Source: Atopobiaceae bacterium (GTDB lineage Bacteria; Actinomycetota; Coriobacteriia; Coriobacteriales; Atopobiaceae). Taken from it: DNA of 64,000 bases. The stretch's first letter is position 1. Every line of letters begins with the position of its first letter. Below are positions 62,154 through 64,000 of the stretch, piece after piece. The position numbers and the translations under genes are program-made. The stretch is from positions 62,001 through 126,000 of the forward strand of contig JAFWKQ010000116.1 of the NCBI GenBank assembly GCA_017545665.1, written 5' to 3'. The notes under the pieces are model-generated. The model was not told the origin of the DNA. It saw nothing but the letters and a program-made list of their open reading frames with translations, and searched no databases.

Positions 62154-62951
62154 CTACCTTGTCTCCTCAAGAGCAAAATTGTGAGCCATGGGGCCAGAGC
62201 CCTTTCCCAAGTCGAGCATTGCCGCAAGAGCGCCGGAGAGATATGCCTTGGCCTTGTCTACCGATTCGGAAAGGCTGCACCCCTTTGCCAGGTTCGACGC
62301 GATGGCGCTCGAGAGAGTACATCCCGTTCCGTGGGTGTTGGGGTTGTCGATCCTCTTTCCCCTGAACCAAGTCGGCTGATCCACATCGGCGCCATACAGC
62401 ACGTCGTTTGCATCGTTGACTCTGTGGCCACCCTTTACCAGCGCCGCACACCCGTAACGTTGGTAAGGAACCATCGCCGCCTTTTCCATGTCCATCTCTC
62501 CGCCGATTGCCATGTCGGCCAAAATCTCGGCTTCTGGAATATTGGGTGTGATTACCGTTGCGAGAGGCAGCAGCTTAGCCTTAAGAGTCTCGATCGCGCT
62601 CTCCTCTATGAGGCGCGCTCCACTCGTTGCCACCATTACCGGATCGACCACGATGTTGGTCGCTCTGTATTGCGTCAACTTATTTGCGATGACCTCAATC
62701 AGCTCGGACGAGGACACCATTCCCACCTTTACCGCGTCGGGAAAGATGTCTTCAAACACTGCGTCCAGCTGCAAGCCAAGAAACTCGGGTGTTACGTCCT
62801 GTATGCCAGTTACGCCGGTGGTATTTCGGGCAGTGAGGGCCGTAACGGCGCTCATTGCGTATACCCCATTCATGGTCATCGTCTTGATGTCTGCCTGAAT
62901 GCCGGCGCCTCCGCACGAATCCGATCCTGCGATAGTCAATGCCTTATTCAC
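62154..62951 (-). CDS. thiD: Hydroxymethylpyrimidine/phosphomethylpyrimidine kinase
   Basis: A 265-residue ribokinase-fold kinase that phosphorylates HMP and HMP-phosphate for thiamine synthesis. ALTIAGSDSCGGAGIQADIK is the signature N-terminus, and NPNTHGTGCTLSSAIASNL is the anion-hole/catalytic motif. It starts at GTG 62951 with AAGGGAGAAG upstream. It is the first intact gene of the operon with the methyltransferase and tenA. I found no TPP riboswitch in the short region upstream (62952-63032). Confidence 0.93.
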   Translation of the reverse strand: MNKALTIAGSDSCGGAGIQADIKTMTMNGVYAMSAVTALTARNTTGVTGIQDVTPEFLGLQLDAVFEDIFPDAVKVGMVSSSELIEVIANKLTQYRATNIVVDPVMVATSGARLIEESAIETLKAKLLPLATVITPNIPEAEILADMAIGGEMDMEKAAMVPYQRYGCAALVKGGHRVNDANDVLYGADVDQPTWFRGKRIDNPNTHGTGCTLSSAIASNLAKGCSLSESVDKAKAYLSGALAAMLDLGKGSGPMAHNFALEETR

Positions 62952-63032
62952 TATTCTTCTCCCTTCAACAAAGCATTCACCTTTTGTAGAGCGACAGAAA
63001 GTGGTGCCCCCGACCTGCCGCTTAAAACCTCT

Positions 63033-63600
63033 TTAGAACAGCCGCATCAGCTCCGCGAGGCTCCTTACGTAAACTTCGGCAGACTCTTCCAATCCCCGCT
63101 GGTCCGCCTCTCCGTTTTTGTCGTATATCCCCACGGTGTGGTACCCCGCCTTGACAGCTGTTTGCAGCGCATACAGCGAGTCCTCGAACACGCAGACCTC
63201 CCGGTTTGCGAGTTCCAAATAAGTGGCGGCAACGTTGTATATCTGTGGCGAGTGCTTGCTCGAACCCACCTCGGCGTTTGTAAAGATCCTGCTTATGTAC
63301 GCAATGAGTCCGTTTCTCTCCAACGCCGCTGTAACTAGGTCGCGCGGGCTCGATGTTGCTGCCACCATTTTGACCCCCGCCTTATCCAACGCGACCAGCA
63401 GCTCCGTCGCCCCTTCTTTGGAACGCACTTCGTGGAGATAAAAGCTCCGCAGCATGCTTTTTAGGTCGCCCAATACCTCGTCCGGGGTGCTCTGGAGTCC
63501 GTAGGTTTCCTTTAGATACGACGCCCCTTGCTCCATGCTCATGGAAAAGAGGGTCTCTCCAAGTCCCACCTGTGGCTCGACGCCTCGTGTTGCAAGGTAT
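63033..63600 (-). pseudogene. HAD-family phosphatase lacking its N-terminus
   Basis: The frame from about 63600 to 63033 has the cap and C-terminal motifs of a beta-phosphoglucomutase-type HAD (VKMVAATSSPRDLVTAALE motif II region, SSKHSPQIYN motif III, VFEDSLYALQTAVKAGY motif IV), ending in RSLAELMRLF. The N-terminal DxDGT motif that holds the nucleophile is absent; upstream of YLATRGVEPQ the frame is antisense-like nonsense derived from the neighbouring methyltransferase fragment. It was probably a phosphatase of the thiamine operon. No start codon of its own. Confidence 0.7.
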
Positions 63601-63601
63601 C

Positions 63602-64000
63602 CACGTAGGACCTTACGTACTTGATGGCCTCCCCAAGGCCTCCGTCCTCGCCGCCCATGGCCACGTCGTAGAGCGGGGCCATGCGGTTCCAAAAGCTTCG
63701 TGCCTTTTCCGCCTCGTTCGAGGCGCCGAACACAGGCACCACCGCAGCGAGCCTCTCCGTTCGTGCACGGAGCTCAGTGTCGTCGCTCTCGTCGTAACCA
63801 TCGTAGGGAGCGCTGGGATCATGCGGTTTCTGCCGCTTGAAGCCAACGCAGACCTCGTCGGTGTGCGAGAAGACAAAGTCCAGGTCGTCGGACCAACCCG
63901 TATGGCCAGTTATCACCTTTGGGGCATTGTTCCGCTCTCGCAGCAGCCGCTCAAGCCGGCCAAGCGACTCCACAGCCAACCCGTTGTCCTCCGCAAGGCC
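63602..64000 (-). pseudogene. Fused fragments: C-terminus of an MBL hydrolase and N-terminus of a methyltransferase (runs off window)
   Basis: The frame open from the window end reads an MBL-type C-terminal region (NAPKVITGHTGWSDDLDFVF, then KRQKPHDPSAPYDG), and from about 63733 continues in frame with FGASNEAEKARSFWNRMAPL and YDVAM, the start of a UbiE-like SAM methyltransferase. This stops at about 63601, where the HAD fragment begins in another frame. So the methyltransferase has lost most of its C-terminal part and the HAD its N-terminal part at one junction. The MBL/methyltransferase fusion may be natural or a second joint. The true start of the MBL gene is beyond the window. Confidence 0.6.

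Noticed and set aside
62952..63032. TPP riboswitch before thiD
   Set aside because: The conserved CUGAGA and ACCUGAUC-type boxes are missing, and the region is too short.

Overview
The window looks like a chromosomal segment of an anaerobic, fairly high-GC actinobacterium, most likely of the class Coriobacteriia (Olsenella/Collinsella/Eggerthella-type). The pointers are a reverse rubrerythrin, a glycyl radical enzyme with its activase, class II fructose-bisphosphate aldolase, LL-diaminopimelate aminotransferase, type III glutamine synthetase, a sortase-type surface protein and strong AGGAGG-type ribosome binding sites. No tRNA, rRNA, CRISPR array, prophage or intact transposase was seen.

Layout. 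0-11.5 kb: a CmpB-type membrane protein, a TetM-like GTPase, fba, an M18 aminopeptidase, an MBL hydrolase, a DUF4003 protein, a GT2-GtrA glycosyltransferase followed by a phosphodiester glycosidase and a small membrane protein, and an FSA/transaldolase. 11.7-15.2 kb: a glycyl radical enzyme and a divergent activase, with paired TTACGTWCGTAA dyads between them. 15.2-16.5 kb: gene remnants, a double-glycine-leader-like small peptide and an MGMT-family gene. 16.6-23.6 kb: a sortase-anchored surface protein, three GNAT acetyltransferases, an XRE regulator overlapping a PAP2 phosphatase, a DUF362 protein and a second small leader-like protein. 23.8-38.1 kb: nitrogen assimilation and amino acid synthesis, with glnN, two M14-family genes, gltB-gltD, dapF-dapL, and an amt-PII operon. 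38.4-43.7 kb: carA-carB and a reverse rubrerythrin. 44.2-50.7 kb: an alpha/beta hydrolase, a diguanylate cyclase, an N-terminally truncated A-PCP-reductase NRPS, a lipase and a LURP-one protein. 51-57.8 kb: a frameshifted GH31 glycosidase, a membrane protein, a large adenosine-deaminase-like protein with an extra C-terminal Rossmann-like domain, and a gutted nucleoside kinase. 57.9-64 kb: two condensation/acyltransferase paralogues, a tenA-methyltransferase-thiD thiamine salvage operon, and a mosaic of HAD, methyltransferase and MBL fragments.

How the genes fit together: ammonium enters through Amt, which PII probably controls. GlnN and GltBD assimilate it, and CarAB and DapF/DapL use the products for carbamoyl phosphate and diaminopimelate/lysine.

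Two themes stand out outside the housekeeping genes. First, the intergenic spaces are loaded with palindromic repeats: three arrays built on GGCCACAGTGTGGCC and GCGAACGGTGCGG cores, one array built on GCCGTTTGTTCGG, REP/REPIN-like GGGGACTGTCCCC, TGACAAG...CTTGTCA and GTGTCACGGGGAC families, a 135-bp MITE with an 8-bp target duplication, and two operator-like palindromes that share a 12-bp centre. Second, several genes are visibly decaying (OYE, a possible MarR, NRPS, GH31, nucleoside kinase, HAD/methyltransferase), and the NRPS breakpoint lies exactly at a repeat. The most promising candidate for new biology is the deaminase-sensor protein at 54495-56975, followed by the palindrome arrays and the two leader-like peptides.
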